Assembly: GCF_011602085.1 (NCBI RefSeq)
Contig: NZ_JAAONY010000003.1
Span: 372,001 to 436,000 of the forward strand
Source: Pseudoteredinibacter isoporae
GTDB taxonomy: Bacteria; Pseudomonadota; Gammaproteobacteria; Pseudomonadales; Cellvibrionaceae
DNA length: 64,000 bases
Direction of reading: 5' to 3'
Shown: piece after piece, positions 38,533 to 49,588 of the stretch
Position numbering within the stretch: position 1 is the first letter of the stretch
Layout: the number at the start of each line of letters is the position of its first letter
The notes under the pieces: model-generated
Told to the model about the DNA's origin: nothing
What the model saw: only the letters and a program-made list of their open reading frames with translations
Databases searched by the model: none
Translations under genes and position numbers: made by a program

Positions 38533-38571
38533 ACGGACCCGGGTCAGGATCTTAGGTCTACCCGGGCCCGT
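38533..38571. other. Stable GC-rich hairpin after htpG
   Basis: ACGGACCCGGGT pairs with ACCCGGGCCCGT at 11 of 12 positions around a 15-base loop, 13 bases past the htpG stop codon. There is no U-tract next to it on the minus strand, so it may be an mRNA-stabilising structure or a weak terminator between htpG and gpsA. Confidence 0.6.
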
Positions 38572-38584
38572 TCACTATAACAAC

Positions 38585-40513
38585 TTAGTGGCTGAGTTCT
38601 AATAAAAGTTTATTCAGCTTTTGCACATAGTTAGCCGGATCGTCCAATTGGCCGCCTTCAGCCAGATTGGCCTGATCAAACAAAATACCAACCAGATCCG
38701 CAAAGCGGTCTTCATCGGCCTCCTGGTCCAGCTTGCTTACCAATGGATGCTCAGGGTTAAGCTCCAGATTGGGCTTGCTGTCCGGAACAGCCTGACCGGC
38801 CTGCTCCAACAGGCGACGCATCTGAGCCCCCATATCCTGTTCATTCACCACCAGACACGCCGGGGAGTCGGTTAGACGGTGGGTGATACGCACGTCATCT
38901 ACACGATCCTTCAAAGCTTCCTTGGCACGCTCGATCAGAGATTCAAATTGCTTTTCAGATTCTTCCTGGGCTTTTTTATCCTCATCGCTTTCCAGCTCTC
39001 CAAGGTCCAAAGCGCCCTTACCCACATCCTGGAAAGACTTGCCGTCAAATTCCATCATGTGGCTCATCAACCAGTCATCGACTCGATCACTGAGCAATAA
39101 GACCTCAATGCCCTTCTTACGGAACACTTCCAGATGCGGGCTGTTCTTCGCGGTATTGAAGTTCTCGGCGGCCACATAATAGATCTTGTCCTGACCTTCC
39201 TGCATGCGTCCCACATATTCTTCCAGGGACTGGTCCTGATCGGCTTTATCGGTATGGGTACTGGCAAAGCGGAACAGCTTGGCGATTTTTTCCTTATTGG
39301 CAAAATCTTCAGCCGGCCCCTCTTTCAGAACCTGGCCAAACTCGGTCCAGAATTCAGCGTACTGCTCAGGCTCTTTACTGGCCATTTTGGCCAGAGTATC
39401 CAACACACGCTTGGTCAAGGCCGAGCGCATCGCATCAATATTCGGATCTTTCTGTAAGATCTCGCGACTTACGTTCAATGACAAATCATTGGAATCGACG
39501 ATACCTTTCACAAAGCGCAGGTACATTGGCAAAAACTGTTCGGCATCGTCCATGATAAAGGTACGCTGCACGTACAGTTTCAGACCGCGAGCGGCATCAC
39601 GGTTGTACATGTCAAACGGCGCTTTTGCGGGAATGTACAACAGGCTGGTGTAATCCAGCTTGCCTTCAACGCGGTTGTGACTCCACTTGGCCGGATCGGC
39701 AAAATCGTGGGAGATATGCTTGTAGAATTCTTTGTATTCTTCATCGCTGACTTCGCTGCGCGAGCGAGTCCACAATGCGGTTGCCGTATTAATCACTTCG
39801 TATTCGACAACTGAGTCTTCGGTCTCTTTGTTGTCTTCACCGTCCTCACCCATCGCTGGCATTTCCTGCTTCAGCATTTCGACCGGCAAGGAAATATGAT
39901 CAGAATACTTTTTGATCACGGAACGTAGACGCCAACCATCGGCAAACTCGGTCGCATCGTCTTTCAGATGCAGGACCACACTGGTGCCACGTTCGGCACG
40001 CTCAACAGATTCCACGCTGAATTCTGCTTCGCCATCGCATTCCCAATGAACACCCTGGTCACTGGCATCGCCCGCCTTTCGGGAATACACCTCAACCTTG
40101 TCAGCCACGATAAAGGCGGAATAAAACCCCACCCCGAATTGACCGATCAACTGGGAATCTTTTTTCTCATCGCCGGAAAGGTTGGATAAAAAGTTAGCGG
40201 TACCGGATTTCGCAATGGTGCCCAAATGCTCGATCACATCGTCACGGTTCATGCCAATACCATTGTCGGTAATGGTCAGGGTTTTGGCGTCTTTGTCGAA
40301 ATCAACGCGAATCTTGAGATCGGCATCGCTCTCGTAGAGATCACCGTTCGATAGGGCTAAAAAGCGCAGCTTATCCGCCGCATCCGAGGCATTCGATACC
40401 AATTCCCGCAGGAAGATTTCCTTATTGGAATACAAAGAGTGGATCATCAGGTGCAGCAGCTGCTTGGCTTCTGTCTGGAATCCCATGGTTTGTTTTTGTG
40501 CATCAACGCTCAT
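38585..40513 (-). CDS. htpG: Hsp90-family chaperone HtpG
   Basis: Dimeric ATP-dependent chaperone. The N-terminal GHKL ATPase domain has [20 protein letters not shown] and [21 protein letters not shown]. The middle domain is followed by a C-terminal dimerisation domain. Length 642 residues, close to E. coli HtpG (624). It starts with AAGGAG upstream and is preceded by a good sigma-32 promoter, as expected for a heat-shock gene. Confidence 0.98.
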   Translation of the reverse strand: MSVDAQKQTMGFQTEAKQLLHLMIHSLYSNKEIFLRELVSNASDAADKLRFLALSNGDLYESDADLKIRVDFDKDAKTLTITDNGIGMNRDDVIEHLGTIAKSGTANFLSNLSGDEKKDSQLIGQFGVGFYSAFIVADKVEVYSRKAGDASDQGVHWECDGEAEFSVESVERAERGTSVVLHLKDDATEFADGWRLRSVIKKYSDHISLPVEMLKQEMPAMGEDGEDNKETEDSVVEYEVINTATALWTRSRSEVSDEEYKEFYKHISHDFADPAKWSHNRVEGKLDYTSLLYIPAKAPFDMYNRDAARGLKLYVQRTFIMDDAEQFLPMYLRFVKGIVDSNDLSLNVSREILQKDPNIDAMRSALTKRVLDTLAKMASKEPEQYAEFWTEFGQVLKEGPAEDFANKEKIAKLFRFASTHTDKADQDQSLEEYVGRMQEGQDKIYYVAAENFNTAKNSPHLEVFRKKGIEVLLLSDRVDDWLMSHMMEFDGKSFQDVGKGALDLGELESDEDKKAQEESEKQFESLIERAKEALKDRVDDVRITHRLTDSPACLVVNEQDMGAQMRRLLEQAGQAVPDSKPNLELNPEHPLVSKLDQEADEDRFADLVGILFDQANLAEGGQLDDPANYVQKLNKLLLELSH

Positions 40514-40564
40514 CTACGCATTCTCCTTGGTCAGTCGGTCCACCACTGGGGTGCATAGACCCAA

Positions 40565-40592
40565 TTATGGGGGTCAATCTCGGCTTTTAAAG
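40565..40592 (-). promoter_or_regulatory. Sigma-32 heat-shock promoter of htpG
   Basis: On the minus strand CTTTAA, 14 bases, CCCCATAA, against the consensus CTTGAA-N13-15-CCCCATNT. The start point would be near 40557, about 44 bases before the htpG ATG. A weaker overlapping pair (GTTGAA, 15 bases, CCCCTTTA) lies just upstream and may be a second promoter. Confidence 0.7.
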
Positions 40593-40650
40593 GGGATTGG
40601 CAGTAGCTTTTTCAACAATATTTGCCAACAGAGACGCTGGCGAGAAGCCG

Positions 40651-40667
40651 CCCGGCCATAGGCCGGG
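40651..40667. other. Short GC-rich hairpin upstream of htpG
   Basis: CCCGGCC pairs with GGCCGGG around a 3-base loop, about 20 bases past the stop codon of the thioesterase gene. No U-tract follows on the minus strand; it may slow read-through into htpG. Confidence 0.5.
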
Positions 40668-40687
40668 GCGATCAGGGAATTATACGT

Positions 40688-41122
40688 CTAATCGACTAAA
40701 AAATGAGCGCGCGCAGTAGCCACACTTTCTTCGCGCGACTTGTGCCAGCAATTGACCGATACATTCACCAACTTGCGTCCCTGACGCACAACCGTACACA
40801 AAGCGTACAGAGGCTCAAGGCGACCCGGGCGAACATAGTCGACGGAGATATCCACCACCCGAGGAGCCACCTGGGTAGGCAACGTCATCATCAGATGCAG
40901 GCTGGCCGCAAATTCCAGAAAACCGCCTATGGCGCCACCATGCAGAGCCGGCAGGGTTGGATTGCCCACATTGCCTTTGCTGGGCGGCAAGACGTAAAAC
41001 AACTCATCCCCCATCATAAGGGTTTCGATGCCAAGCAGCTGGGCATAGGGAATTTGCTCGATAATCAGCTCGGGTTTCCACTCATCGCGAGCCCGTTTGC
41101 ACGCTTCGGATATCGCATTCAT
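40688..41122 (-). CDS. PaaI-family hotdog thioesterase (second of a pair)
   Basis: Predicted acyl-CoA thioesterase of hotdog fold, 144 residues. The active-site segment is LPALHGGAIGGFLEFAASL, followed by VDISVDYVRPGR. The substrate is unknown. Its ATG overlaps the end of the preceding thioesterase gene by 4 bases, so the two are translationally coupled and may form a heteromer or act on related substrates. Confidence 0.85.
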   Translation of the reverse strand: MNAISEACKRARDEWKPELIIEQIPYAQLLGIETLMMGDELFYVLPPSKGNVGNPTLPALHGGAIGGFLEFAASLHLMMTLPTQVAPRVVDISVDYVRPGRLEPLYALCTVVRQGRKLVNVSVNCWHKSREESVATARAHFLVD

Positions 41123-41622
41123 AAATCCACCTCCACCGCTTCCAGGAAGGGTTTGAATTGCTCACTCAAGTTCTTTAGTACCTCTTCGTCCAGACGAATA
41201 AAGTTGGCCACACAATGGGCGACAGGCCGATCTTCCTGCCCTTTGGTATAAGCCCGACCACGGGCGAACAGTACGCTCTGGGAACTTCGATACACATCGG
41301 CGCGGGCATAAATATCCTGCCCTGGCTCCGCCACGCCCATATAGTCGATGCGTAAGTCCATCGTTGGCGTTAAGCCAACATCTTCAAGCACGGTGGCGCA
41401 GGCCATTCCGCAACAGGTATCGAGCAGCGCCGTAATCGCACCACCGTGCACAACACCAGTATCCGGATTGCCAACCAGGCGCTCACTGTAGGGCAATCGC
41501 ATTTCACAGGCCCCGGTTTCCAAATGGGTAAACTCCAGACCCAACTGATGAAAATGGTCACCCTTATTCGCGGAAACCATCAGCTTGGCCAGCTTCTTTA
41601 CCAGTACAATATCAACCGCCAT
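41119..41622 (-). CDS. PaaI-family hotdog thioesterase (first of a pair)
   Basis: Predicted acyl-CoA thioesterase, 167 residues with the ATG at 41622, which has AAGG upstream; a GTG two codons earlier is less likely. The conserved helix start is TGVVHGGAITALLDTCCGMA, then TMDLRIDYMGVAEPG. It is followed directly by a second hotdog gene with a 4-base overlap. No signal peptide; cytoplasmic. Confidence 0.87.
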   Translation of the reverse strand: MAVDIVLVKKLAKLMVSANKGDHFHQLGLEFTHLETGACEMRLPYSERLVGNPDTGVVHGGAITALLDTCCGMACATVLEDVGLTPTMDLRIDYMGVAEPGQDIYARADVYRSSQSVLFARGRAYTKGQEDRPVAHCVANFIRLDEEVLKNLSEQFKPFLEAVEVDL

Positions 41623-41776
41623 ACACACCTTCTATTCTGTGAATGTCACTGCCAGCGGAAAGGCCAGCGACTGTAAGGAATGAGTATAGCTACTTTTAAG
41701 CCCCATCCCCAACACAGAATTTAGCGGATACGCTCATTACTCTTAGCAAGATCAGCGTGATTCAGTCCAATTACGC

Positions 41777-42616
41777 TTACTTCAACACATTGAAATCTTT
41801 CAACTGCTGCAGGACTTTCGCTTTGCGCGCGCCTTGAATACTCCGGAAACTGTCGGCTTCCATGTTCAAGGCAAAATAATGATTCCCCTCGGCATTTTGA
41901 ACATAGCCCACATACCAGCCGATATATTTCTCATTGGAGAGCGGACCACCACCGGTTTTGGCAAACAGTTTGACATCTCCACTTTGCTGTTTAAACGCCT
42001 CGGCAAACCAACTGGGCTCTTTATCCAGATCCACCTCCATGATGTCTTCAAACATTGCAAAGCTATTCGCGCTTAAAGGTAACTCCCTGCGCGCCAGGCG
42101 CCGGAGAAAACACACCTGCTCGACAGCACTGATCTGCAAACTGCCATTTAACCAGAAGCTATCCAGTCCAGAGCTGATATCGCCATTTCCGTATTGAAAA
42201 CCGTTGAGTACACGCGTCATATCCGTATCGCCAATGTCCACCGCGAGTTGGCGATAAATTGGCAAGGCCGATGCGTGAAAGGCTTCTCGTATCGTCAGGG
42301 GCGCTTCGTACCAACGCTTGGGCCACCAGGATTCCACAGGGTAGGCTTCTTTGTTTACCGAGAACGTTTGGGACAGATCCTTAAGCTGACCGGTTTCCAA
42401 TGCAATCAGGGTATTCGCAATTTTGAAACTGGAAAACGGGGTAAAACGGGTTTCCGCACGCTGCTGGTTTACAAATTGAAACTTCCCATCCTCTTCATTG
42501 AGCAACACAAAGCTGCAACGTTCGCCGCAGGCTGTATCCGCCATTTGGGCATTCACCGTGAGCGCTACAGAGTGCAACACTGCAAATAAACAAAAGAGAC
42601 CTTTGGATTTCAACAT
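41777..42616 (-). CDS. Class D beta-lactamase
   Basis: Periplasmic serine beta-lactamase of the OXA class, 279 residues with the start at 42616. A signal peptide ends near NAQMADTAC. Active-site motifs: S62-SF-K65 (most OXA enzymes have STFK), S116-A-L118 (the usual third residue is Val or Ile), Y142-G-N144, W155 and K220-T-G222. All catalytic residues are therefore present. It is divergent from the LuxR gene and flanked by housekeeping genes, with no insertion sequence or integron, so it looks like an intrinsic chromosomal gene. Two cysteines (C30, C34) could pair. The hydrolytic spectrum cannot be read from sequence. Confidence 0.93.
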   Translation of the reverse strand: MLKSKGLFCLFAVLHSVALTVNAQMADTACGERCSFVLLNEEDGKFQFVNQQRAETRFTPFSSFKIANTLIALETGQLKDLSQTFSVNKEAYPVESWWPKRWYEAPLTIREAFHASALPIYRQLAVDIGDTDMTRVLNGFQYGNGDISSGLDSFWLNGSLQISAVEQVCFLRRLARRELPLSANSFAMFEDIMEVDLDKEPSWFAEAFKQQSGDVKLFAKTGGGPLSNEKYIGWYVGYVQNAEGNHYFALNMEADSFRSIQGARKAKVLQQLKDFNVLK

Positions 42617-42858
42617 AATAATTTCGCCAGTAAAAAAGTAAGCCCTATGGCTCTTTATGAACAATAAAAGCCAATGTTAATCGAAGCTGCCTTACCTACC
42701 TATGACAGCGTCTATTTCCTAATATTGCAAATGTCAGGCAGTGATCGCTTTCTTGTTTTGAACCGTCATCATCGGTATCGTGTATACGACAAGAAAAAAG
42801 CGCAAATAGTGCCGGCATTTTACAAAAAAAACATGGCCACAATATTGGTTGAGTTACT

Positions 42859-43611
42859 ATGGATTTCGATTTTCAAAGTCGGCTGATTGGCAGCCTCGGA
42901 AGCGACGATTTTTCCCAGCAGTTTTATGATTTCTGGGTACGCTTGCTGCTGCTTGACCAATGCACTGCCTGGGAACTCAAACCAGGCCAGGCCCCTCGCA
43001 CGCTTGTTTCCGCTCGCCCCAATGACCCTGAGCTGATTAAGCGACTTTGCGATCTCTACAGTGAATCCATGTACCAGGGGGATGAACAGCTGCAACAATT
43101 GAAATCGAGTGACAACGGCATTGTGGCCCAGATTAGTACCCAGACTATGGATCAGGGTCAATATCGACGCTTGTTTTTTGAGGAAGCTGATCTCCAGGAG
43201 AAGTTATTTATCCTGAGTCAATGTGGTGAGAGCAGTTACTACATCAATCTGTATCGCTGTCAGGGACGCGACGCCTTCAGCCAGGCGGAACTGCAACGCT
43301 GTCAACAAGCCGCCCCCTACGCCACGGCCCTGCTGGATAAACATCAACAGCTTTTGCCCGAAGACAACAGCAATATAAAACTGCAACAAGACAAACTTGA
43401 AGAGTTTTTCCGCCATCACCCGGCAGGCCTATCACCAAGGGAAGCCAGTACCTGCAGTCTTATTGTCACTGGGCACAGCAATGAAGCCATTGCCTTGAAA
43501 TTGGAGGTCAGCATTAATACTGCCCGCACCTTCCGACGCCGGGCCTATGAAAAGTTGCAACTGAGCACCCAGGCTGAACTCTTTGCCCTTTACCTTGGCA
43601 GCGCCACCTGA
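42859..43611 (+). CDS. LuxR family transcriptional regulator
   Basis: Regulator of 250 residues. The C-terminal LuxR-type helix-turn-helix spans about 188-248 (LSPREASTCSLIVTGHSNEA, SINTARTFRRRAYEKLQ). The N-terminal 180 residues have no clear receiver or autoinducer motif and may be a GAF-like sensor. It is divergent from the beta-lactamase gene and lies 148 bases upstream of the FAD monooxygenase gene on the same strand, which it probably controls; this is inference from position. Confidence 0.88.
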   Translation: MDFDFQSRLIGSLGSDDFSQQFYDFWVRLLLLDQCTAWELKPGQAPRTLVSARPNDPELIKRLCDLYSESMYQGDEQLQQLKSSDNGIVAQISTQTMDQGQYRRLFFEEADLQEKLFILSQCGESSYYINLYRCQGRDAFSQAELQRCQQAAPYATALLDKHQQLLPEDNSNIKLQQDKLEEFFRHHPAGLSPREASTCSLIVTGHSNEAIALKLEVSINTARTFRRRAYEKLQLSTQAELFALYLGSAT

Positions 43612-43759
43612 ACCTTTGCAGCGCCTGACTCCAGAAGCTATAGCGCTTGATCCTACAAAACGACACGACCTGAAATCCCGCCATTGTCATCCCTTGGGGT
43701 GACAGACAAAACATGCCAGCCTGACTTAAGCTCTCACCATAGCCTAAGGAGGTCTAACC

Positions 43760-45493
43760 ATGTCAAACACGCATGTGGCCGAAGCCCAGCCACGCCCTTC
43801 GATCTTTTACCATTACAAGGTTTACCCGGTTGAACCCTTGCCCTCTCAAGCGGCCGGCGATTTCAAGCAAGAAGTACTGATTGTTGGCGCCGGCCCCATT
43901 GGTTTGGCTACGGCCCTGGATCTGGCTCGCTTTGGCGTCGCCTCTCGGATTATTGAAGCCGAACGTCAAGTGAGCCACGGCAGTCGCGCCATTGTCCTAA
44001 CCCGTCGTTCAATGGAAATCCTGCAAATGCTGGGCTGTGATCAGGCTTTTGTCGAAAAAGGACTGAGCTGGCAAATGGGACGCTCTTACTATCGTGGGCA
44101 AGAGGTCTATCAAATGCAAATGCCCCACAGCAAGGATGAACGCTTTGGGCCAGGCACCAATATCCAACAGCAATACATCGAACAGTTTCTGGTGGAAGCG
44201 GCAGAAGAAAATCCTCTGATTCATATTCACTGGGGGCACAAAGTCACCGGCATTGAGCAAAACGAACACTGTGCAACGTTGGATATCAGCAGCGAAGATG
44301 GCAGCCGGAAATATTCTGCCCCCTGGGTAGTCGCCGCCGACGGAGGTCGCTCGACAATTCGTAAACTGCTCAAACTCCGTATGGAAGGTGAAGCCTATAC
44401 CGGCAACTTTGTGATTGCCGATATCAAGGCCGATATCGATTTACCCACTGAACGCCTCTGCCATTTTGATCCCCCATGGAGCCCCGGAAATAATGTGTTG
44501 GTGCATCGCGAGCCCGAGGGAATCTGGCGCCTGGACTTTCGCCTCCCCGATGGCGAAAGCCCGGAACAAGCGATGGAAGAAAAACAGCTTGCCGACCGCA
44601 TTAATAAAATACTCACCATGATCGGGCAAGAAGTCCCCTGGCAACTGGATTGGGCTACCGTTTACAGCGCCAGCACAAAAACACTAACAGATTACCAGGA
44701 GCAGCGAGTGTTATTCGTAGGTGACGCCGCACATCTACTTCCCATCTTTGGTGTTCGTGGTGCCAATACCGGTTTGCAGGATGCCAATAACCTCGCCTGG
44801 AAACTGGCCATGCACATGCAGGGAAAAGCGGGGCCAAAACTTTTACGCAGCTACTCCACCGAACGAGTACAAGCCGCACGGGAGATCTGCAAAGAAGCTG
44901 GAAAATCAACACGCTTTATGTCACCACCAACACGAGGTGCCCGTCTATTGCGTGATGCTGTGCTTTCGCTCAGTCTGACCGAATCGTTTGTTCGAGACTT
45001 GTTGCATTGGCGCACTTCCCGCCCTCACAGCTATTACAACAGCCCTTTGAACAGCACTGCCACCTCAGAATATGCGCTTCTCGGTGAAGTGACTCCCAAT
45101 GTCAAACTCGGAGACAATCAATACCTTCACGATTACACTTTGAAAGGCTTTACGGTTTTGATCTTTTTAAAGGATGAAAACAACAGCGCCGAATTGAAAA
45201 AGGTTATCGAGCGTAATGAACGCGACGGCATGTCAATAAACCCCATTTTGATCACCCGCACACATTCTGGAGATCAGAATCCCAGCCATTGCCTCACCAT
45301 TGATGATAAAGAGGGAAAACTGTTTGAGCGTTATGACCTTCAAGAAAACAGCCTGCTGCTTATTCGCCCGGACCAACATATCTGTGGTCTTTGGCAAAGC
45401 GGTCAAAACAAAGAGAGCCCACAACAATGGATTCATAATGCCCTTCGAAACGCCCTCTGCCTGACGCCTTCCGGAGATTCACATGTTGAATAA
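43760..45493 (+). CDS. FAD-dependent aromatic-ring monooxygenase (PheA/TfdB/MhpA type)
   Basis: Flavoprotein hydroxylase of 577 residues. FAD-binding GAGPIGLATALDLARFG at about 43-59 ends in acidic IIEAE, the DG motif is in VVAADGGRSTIRKLL, and the second FAD motif is FVGDAAHLLPIFGVRGANTG near 315-334. The C-terminal thioredoxin-like region is typical of phenol and 3-(3-hydroxyphenyl)propionate hydroxylases. A perfect TAAGGAGG ribosome site precedes the ATG. The substrate is unknown and no ring-cleavage gene is nearby. It overlaps the small DUF2783 gene by 11 bases. Confidence 0.9.
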   Translation: MSNTHVAEAQPRPSIFYHYKVYPVEPLPSQAAGDFKQEVLIVGAGPIGLATALDLARFGVASRIIEAERQVSHGSRAIVLTRRSMEILQMLGCDQAFVEKGLSWQMGRSYYRGQEVYQMQMPHSKDERFGPGTNIQQQYIEQFLVEAAEENPLIHIHWGHKVTGIEQNEHCATLDISSEDGSRKYSAPWVVAADGGRSTIRKLLKLRMEGEAYTGNFVIADIKADIDLPTERLCHFDPPWSPGNNVLVHREPEGIWRLDFRLPDGESPEQAMEEKQLADRINKILTMIGQEVPWQLDWATVYSASTKTLTDYQEQRVLFVGDAAHLLPIFGVRGANTGLQDANNLAWKLAMHMQGKAGPKLLRSYSTERVQAAREICKEAGKSTRFMSPPTRGARLLRDAVLSLSLTESFVRDLLHWRTSRPHSYYNSPLNSTATSEYALLGEVTPNVKLGDNQYLHDYTLKGFTVLIFLKDENNSAELKKVIERNERDGMSINPILITRTHSGDQNPSHCLTIDDKEGKLFERYDLQENSLLLIRPDQHICGLWQSGQNKESPQQWIHNALRNALCLTPSGDSHVE

Positions 45494-45671
45494 AAACTTG
45501 AATAACGAAGAGATAGAAACTATTTACGATCAACTGTATCTAGCTATAGACAATGCCGGCCCGGAACAGGAAGCCAAAATGTTAGCCAAGCTGGTATTAA
45601 TATTGGCCAACCAACTGGGGGACAGTGAGCAGGTATTGAACGCCATTAAAATTGCGGAAAAAGATTTATAA
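45483..45671 (+). CDS. DUF2783-like small protein, partner of the FAD monooxygenase
   Basis: A 62-residue, all-helical acidic protein (EEIETIYDQLYLAIDNAG, then KMLAKLVLILANQLGD and a C-terminal helix). The pattern fits DUF2783, a family of unknown function that I recall sitting beside FAD monooxygenases in proteobacteria. It begins inside the monooxygenase gene with CGGAG upstream, so the pair is translationally coupled and may form a complex. A terminator follows. Confidence 0.75.
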   Translation: MLNKNLNNEEIETIYDQLYLAIDNAGPEQEAKMLAKLVLILANQLGDSEQVLNAIKIAEKDL

Positions 45672-45697
45672 ATGACTCTGTCTGGCACATCTTGAAC

Positions 45698-45730
45698 AAA
45701 AAAAAGCGAGCCAATGGCTCGCTTTTTTTG
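45698..45730. terminator. Bidirectional terminator between DUF2783 gene and fadA
   Basis: AGCGAGCC pairs perfectly with GGCTCGCT around a 3-base loop, with A-run on the left and T-run on the right. It can end both convergent transcripts. Confidence 0.92.
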
Positions 45731-45751
45731 ATCAGTTGATCTTTGAAGGTT

Positions 45752-46930
<1,179 letters not shown>

Positions 46931-47004
46931 TTAATCTCCTATTATTTGGCAGGCTCTGCCTGCCAATCACTGTTCGGATTCAGGTCTTTTAAACTGCGCG
47001 GAGC

Positions 47005-49155
47005 TTAAAAGAACGTTTCGCCATTTTTGGCCATCTCACGCAAGCGGTCAGTTGCCTGATACATTTCGCCCAATTCGGCGTACTGATCAGCTTTTGCAAC
47101 AAATTCCGCTACACCCATATCATCAATATAGTGCAAAGCACCGCCACGGAATGGAGGGAAACCAACACCGTAGATCAACGACATATCAACGTCGTTGGCG
47201 GTATCCGCAATGCCCTCTTCCAGACAGCGAACCGCTTCCAGACACATAGGAATCATCAAGCGATCAACAATGGTTTCGGCTTCGAAATCTTTACGTGCGT
47301 CAACGTGGTCGCCCAGAATATCCCAAACGCCTTCGTCGAAGACTTTCTTCTGGCGGCCTTTGCGATCCAGCTCGTATTTGTAGTAACCGGCATCGTTCTT
47401 CTGACCGTAACGACCCGCTTCAAACAGAACTTCAGACGCGCTCTTGTAGTCCGCAGACATGCGGGTCGGGAAACCTTCACGCATCACGCTGCCAGCGTGA
47501 ACACCGGTATCGATACCAACCACATCACACAGATACGCCGGGCCCATAGGCCAGCCGAACTTCTCCATCACTTTATCGATTTGAACGAAGTCAGCACCTT
47601 CTTTCACAAGGCCCATAAAGGCACCCATGTATGGGCTCAAAATACGGTTTACCAGAAAGCCCGGGCAGTCGTTAACCACAACCGGCTTTTTACCCATGGC
47701 CAATGCGTAAGCCACCGTGCGGGCAACCGCTTCGTCATTAGTTTTTTCGCCACGAATCACTTCAACCAATGGCATTTTGTGCACTGGGTTAAAGAAGTGC
47801 ATACCACAGAAGTCTTCCGGGCGCTTCAAAGCTTCGGCCAGATAATTAATGGAGATTGTTGAAGTGTTGGACGTCAGAACGGCACCTTCCGCCATTTTCT
47901 CTTCAACTTCAGCCAATACGGCGTGCTTAACTTTTGGATTCTCAACAACCGCTTCCACGATGATGTCGACTTTGTCCATGCCATCGTAACTCAGGCTTGG
48001 ATCAATCATATTGAGAACACCCGCCATTTTTTCAGGTGTCATACGACCGCGCTGAACACGAGTGGACAATAATTTACTCGCTTCGCTCAGGCCTAGATCC
48101 AGACCTTCCTGCGCGATATCTTTCATGACAATCGGCGTGCCTTTCAGAGCCGACTGATAGGCAATACCACCACCCATGATGCCAGCACCCAGTACCGCAG
48201 CCTTTTCAACTTTGGCCGTGGATTTCTTGGCCCAGGTCTTGCCAGTTTTCGCCAGTTCCTGATCACCCAGAAACAAGCCAACCAAATTCTTGGCGACTTC
48301 CGTTTTCGCCAGCTTGGCGATGCCTTTGGCTTCTTCTGCCAATGCACCATCACGGTCCAGCTTGGCGGCTTTCTGCATCACTTTAATTGCGGTAACAGGG
48401 GCTGGGTAATGTGGCCCCGCCTGACCGGCAACAAACGCTTTGGAGGTCTCGAAACTCATCATCATTTCGATGTCGTTCAGCTGCAAAGGCTCAAGCTTTT
48501 CCTGACGCTTGGCGCTGTAGTTCAGCTTGCCCGCAACCGCTTGCTCCAACATGGCCAGGCCAACTTCTTTCAGCTTGGCAGGCTCGGCGATAGCATCAAC
48601 CGCACCGGCTTTCAAAGCGGCTTCCGGCTTTTGCTCTTTACCGGATGCAATCCACTCAATAGCGTTGTCAGCACCGATCAAACGCGGCAGACGAACCGTA
48701 CCACCGAAACCGGGAATAATGCCCAGCTTGGTTTCCGGCAGACCCACTTTCGCCACGGTAGACATAACACGGTAGTCACAGGCCAGGGCCATTTCCAAGC
48801 CGCCGCCCAGCGCGAAACCATTAATACAGCAAACGCTTGGAAACGGCAGATCTTCGATAACATTGAAGACAGCTTTGTTGGTGGCCAGCACACCTTCAGC
48901 AATAGCTTCTTCTGATTCAGAGAAGTTGGCACCAAATTCAGAGATGTCGGCACCGACGATAAACACGTCTTTGCCACTGGTGACCAAAAGGCCTTTTACA
49001 TTGTCAGCAGAACGCAAGGTTTCCGCAGCCTGACGCAACTCATCGGTGGTCAAGGCGTTAAATTTATTAACTGAATCGCCTTCGAGATTGAAATTCAACT
49101 CAGCAAACCCGTTGTCTAACTGGCTTACCGTTATGGCCTTTCCTGAAAAGATCAT
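47005..49155 (-). CDS. fadB: Fatty acid oxidation complex subunit alpha (enoyl-CoA hydratase / 3-hydroxyacyl-CoA dehydrogenase)
   Basis: Multifunctional beta-oxidation protein of 716 residues. The N-terminal crotonase domain has the two glutamate segments [16 protein letters not shown] and [21 protein letters not shown]. The NAD-binding domain starts at [14 protein letters not shown] near residue 322, with the dehydrogenase His in [16 protein letters not shown]. Two C-terminal helical domains follow. Same length as typical FadB. First gene of fadBA. Confidence 0.97.
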   Translation of the reverse strand: MIFSGKAITVSQLDNGFAELNFNLEGDSVNKFNALTTDELRQAAETLRSADNVKGLLVTSGKDVFIVGADISEFGANFSESEEAIAEGVLATNKAVFNVIEDLPFPSVCCINGFALGGGLEMALACDYRVMSTVAKVGLPETKLGIIPGFGGTVRLPRLIGADNAIEWIASGKEQKPEAALKAGAVDAIAEPAKLKEVGLAMLEQAVAGKLNYSAKRQEKLEPLQLNDIEMMMSFETSKAFVAGQAGPHYPAPVTAIKVMQKAAKLDRDGALAEEAKGIAKLAKTEVAKNLVGLFLGDQELAKTGKTWAKKSTAKVEKAAVLGAGIMGGGIAYQSALKGTPIVMKDIAQEGLDLGLSEASKLLSTRVQRGRMTPEKMAGVLNMIDPSLSYDGMDKVDIIVEAVVENPKVKHAVLAEVEEKMAEGAVLTSNTSTISINYLAEALKRPEDFCGMHFFNPVHKMPLVEVIRGEKTNDEAVARTVAYALAMGKKPVVVNDCPGFLVNRILSPYMGAFMGLVKEGADFVQIDKVMEKFGWPMGPAYLCDVVGIDTGVHAGSVMREGFPTRMSADYKSASEVLFEAGRYGQKNDAGYYKYELDRKGRQKKVFDEGVWDILGDHVDARKDFEAETIVDRLMIPMCLEAVRCLEEGIADTANDVDMSLIYGVGFPPFRGGALHYIDDMGVAEFVAKADQYAELGEMYQATDRLREMAKNGETFF

Positions 49156-49588
49156 CTATCAGCCTCACTTTGTGAATGGAATAAAGTTTGGAACCGCTGC
49201 TTTTATCTACCACTCAGAGCAGTACTTGATGTGCATACAGGGCCCAACTTTAGGGTGTAATAAGGTTAAGGATTCACCCAAAACGCTCCAATGGTAAATC
49301 CGACCACATTGCCTGACATAAAAGTACGAGCAGAATGTCCTCTAAACCAACCAGAATCATGACCCTGCTAAGCATTATCACCTAGGTGAATCTAACACTA
49401 TTCAGCAAGATATGTTGGGAATATGAATGGCCTGTGACATTCTAGTTTGGCTGTGAATCGCGCCCTAACCGCGCCTACGCCCCTATTTATCGGGCACTCA
49501 GCCAAGATGGCGGCTAAAGTCACTTTGCCCGAATGCCGATGCAAACGACCGCCAAACAGCAAAATAATAAATGTGAAGACCCAACGCC
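49156..49588. other. 433-base divergent region between fadB and the SDR gene
   Basis: No gene is supported. It must hold promoters for fadBA (minus) and for the SDR-MBL pair (plus). I looked for FadR- or PsrA-like palindromes and for good -35/-10 pairs and found none that I would defend. Confidence 0.5.

Noticed and set aside
41777-42616. The beta-lactamase as a recently acquired resistance cassette
   Set aside because: No insertion sequence, integrase, attC-like site or abrupt base-composition change is visible at its flanks.
42617-42858. A TTGAAC ... TGTATA promoter for the LuxR gene
   Set aside because: The -10 match and spacing are poor; I could not choose between several weak candidates.
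42674-42886. A 70-codon frame between the beta-lactamase and LuxR genes
   Set aside because: It overlaps the LuxR start in another frame, lies in the divergent promoter region and has no ribosome site.
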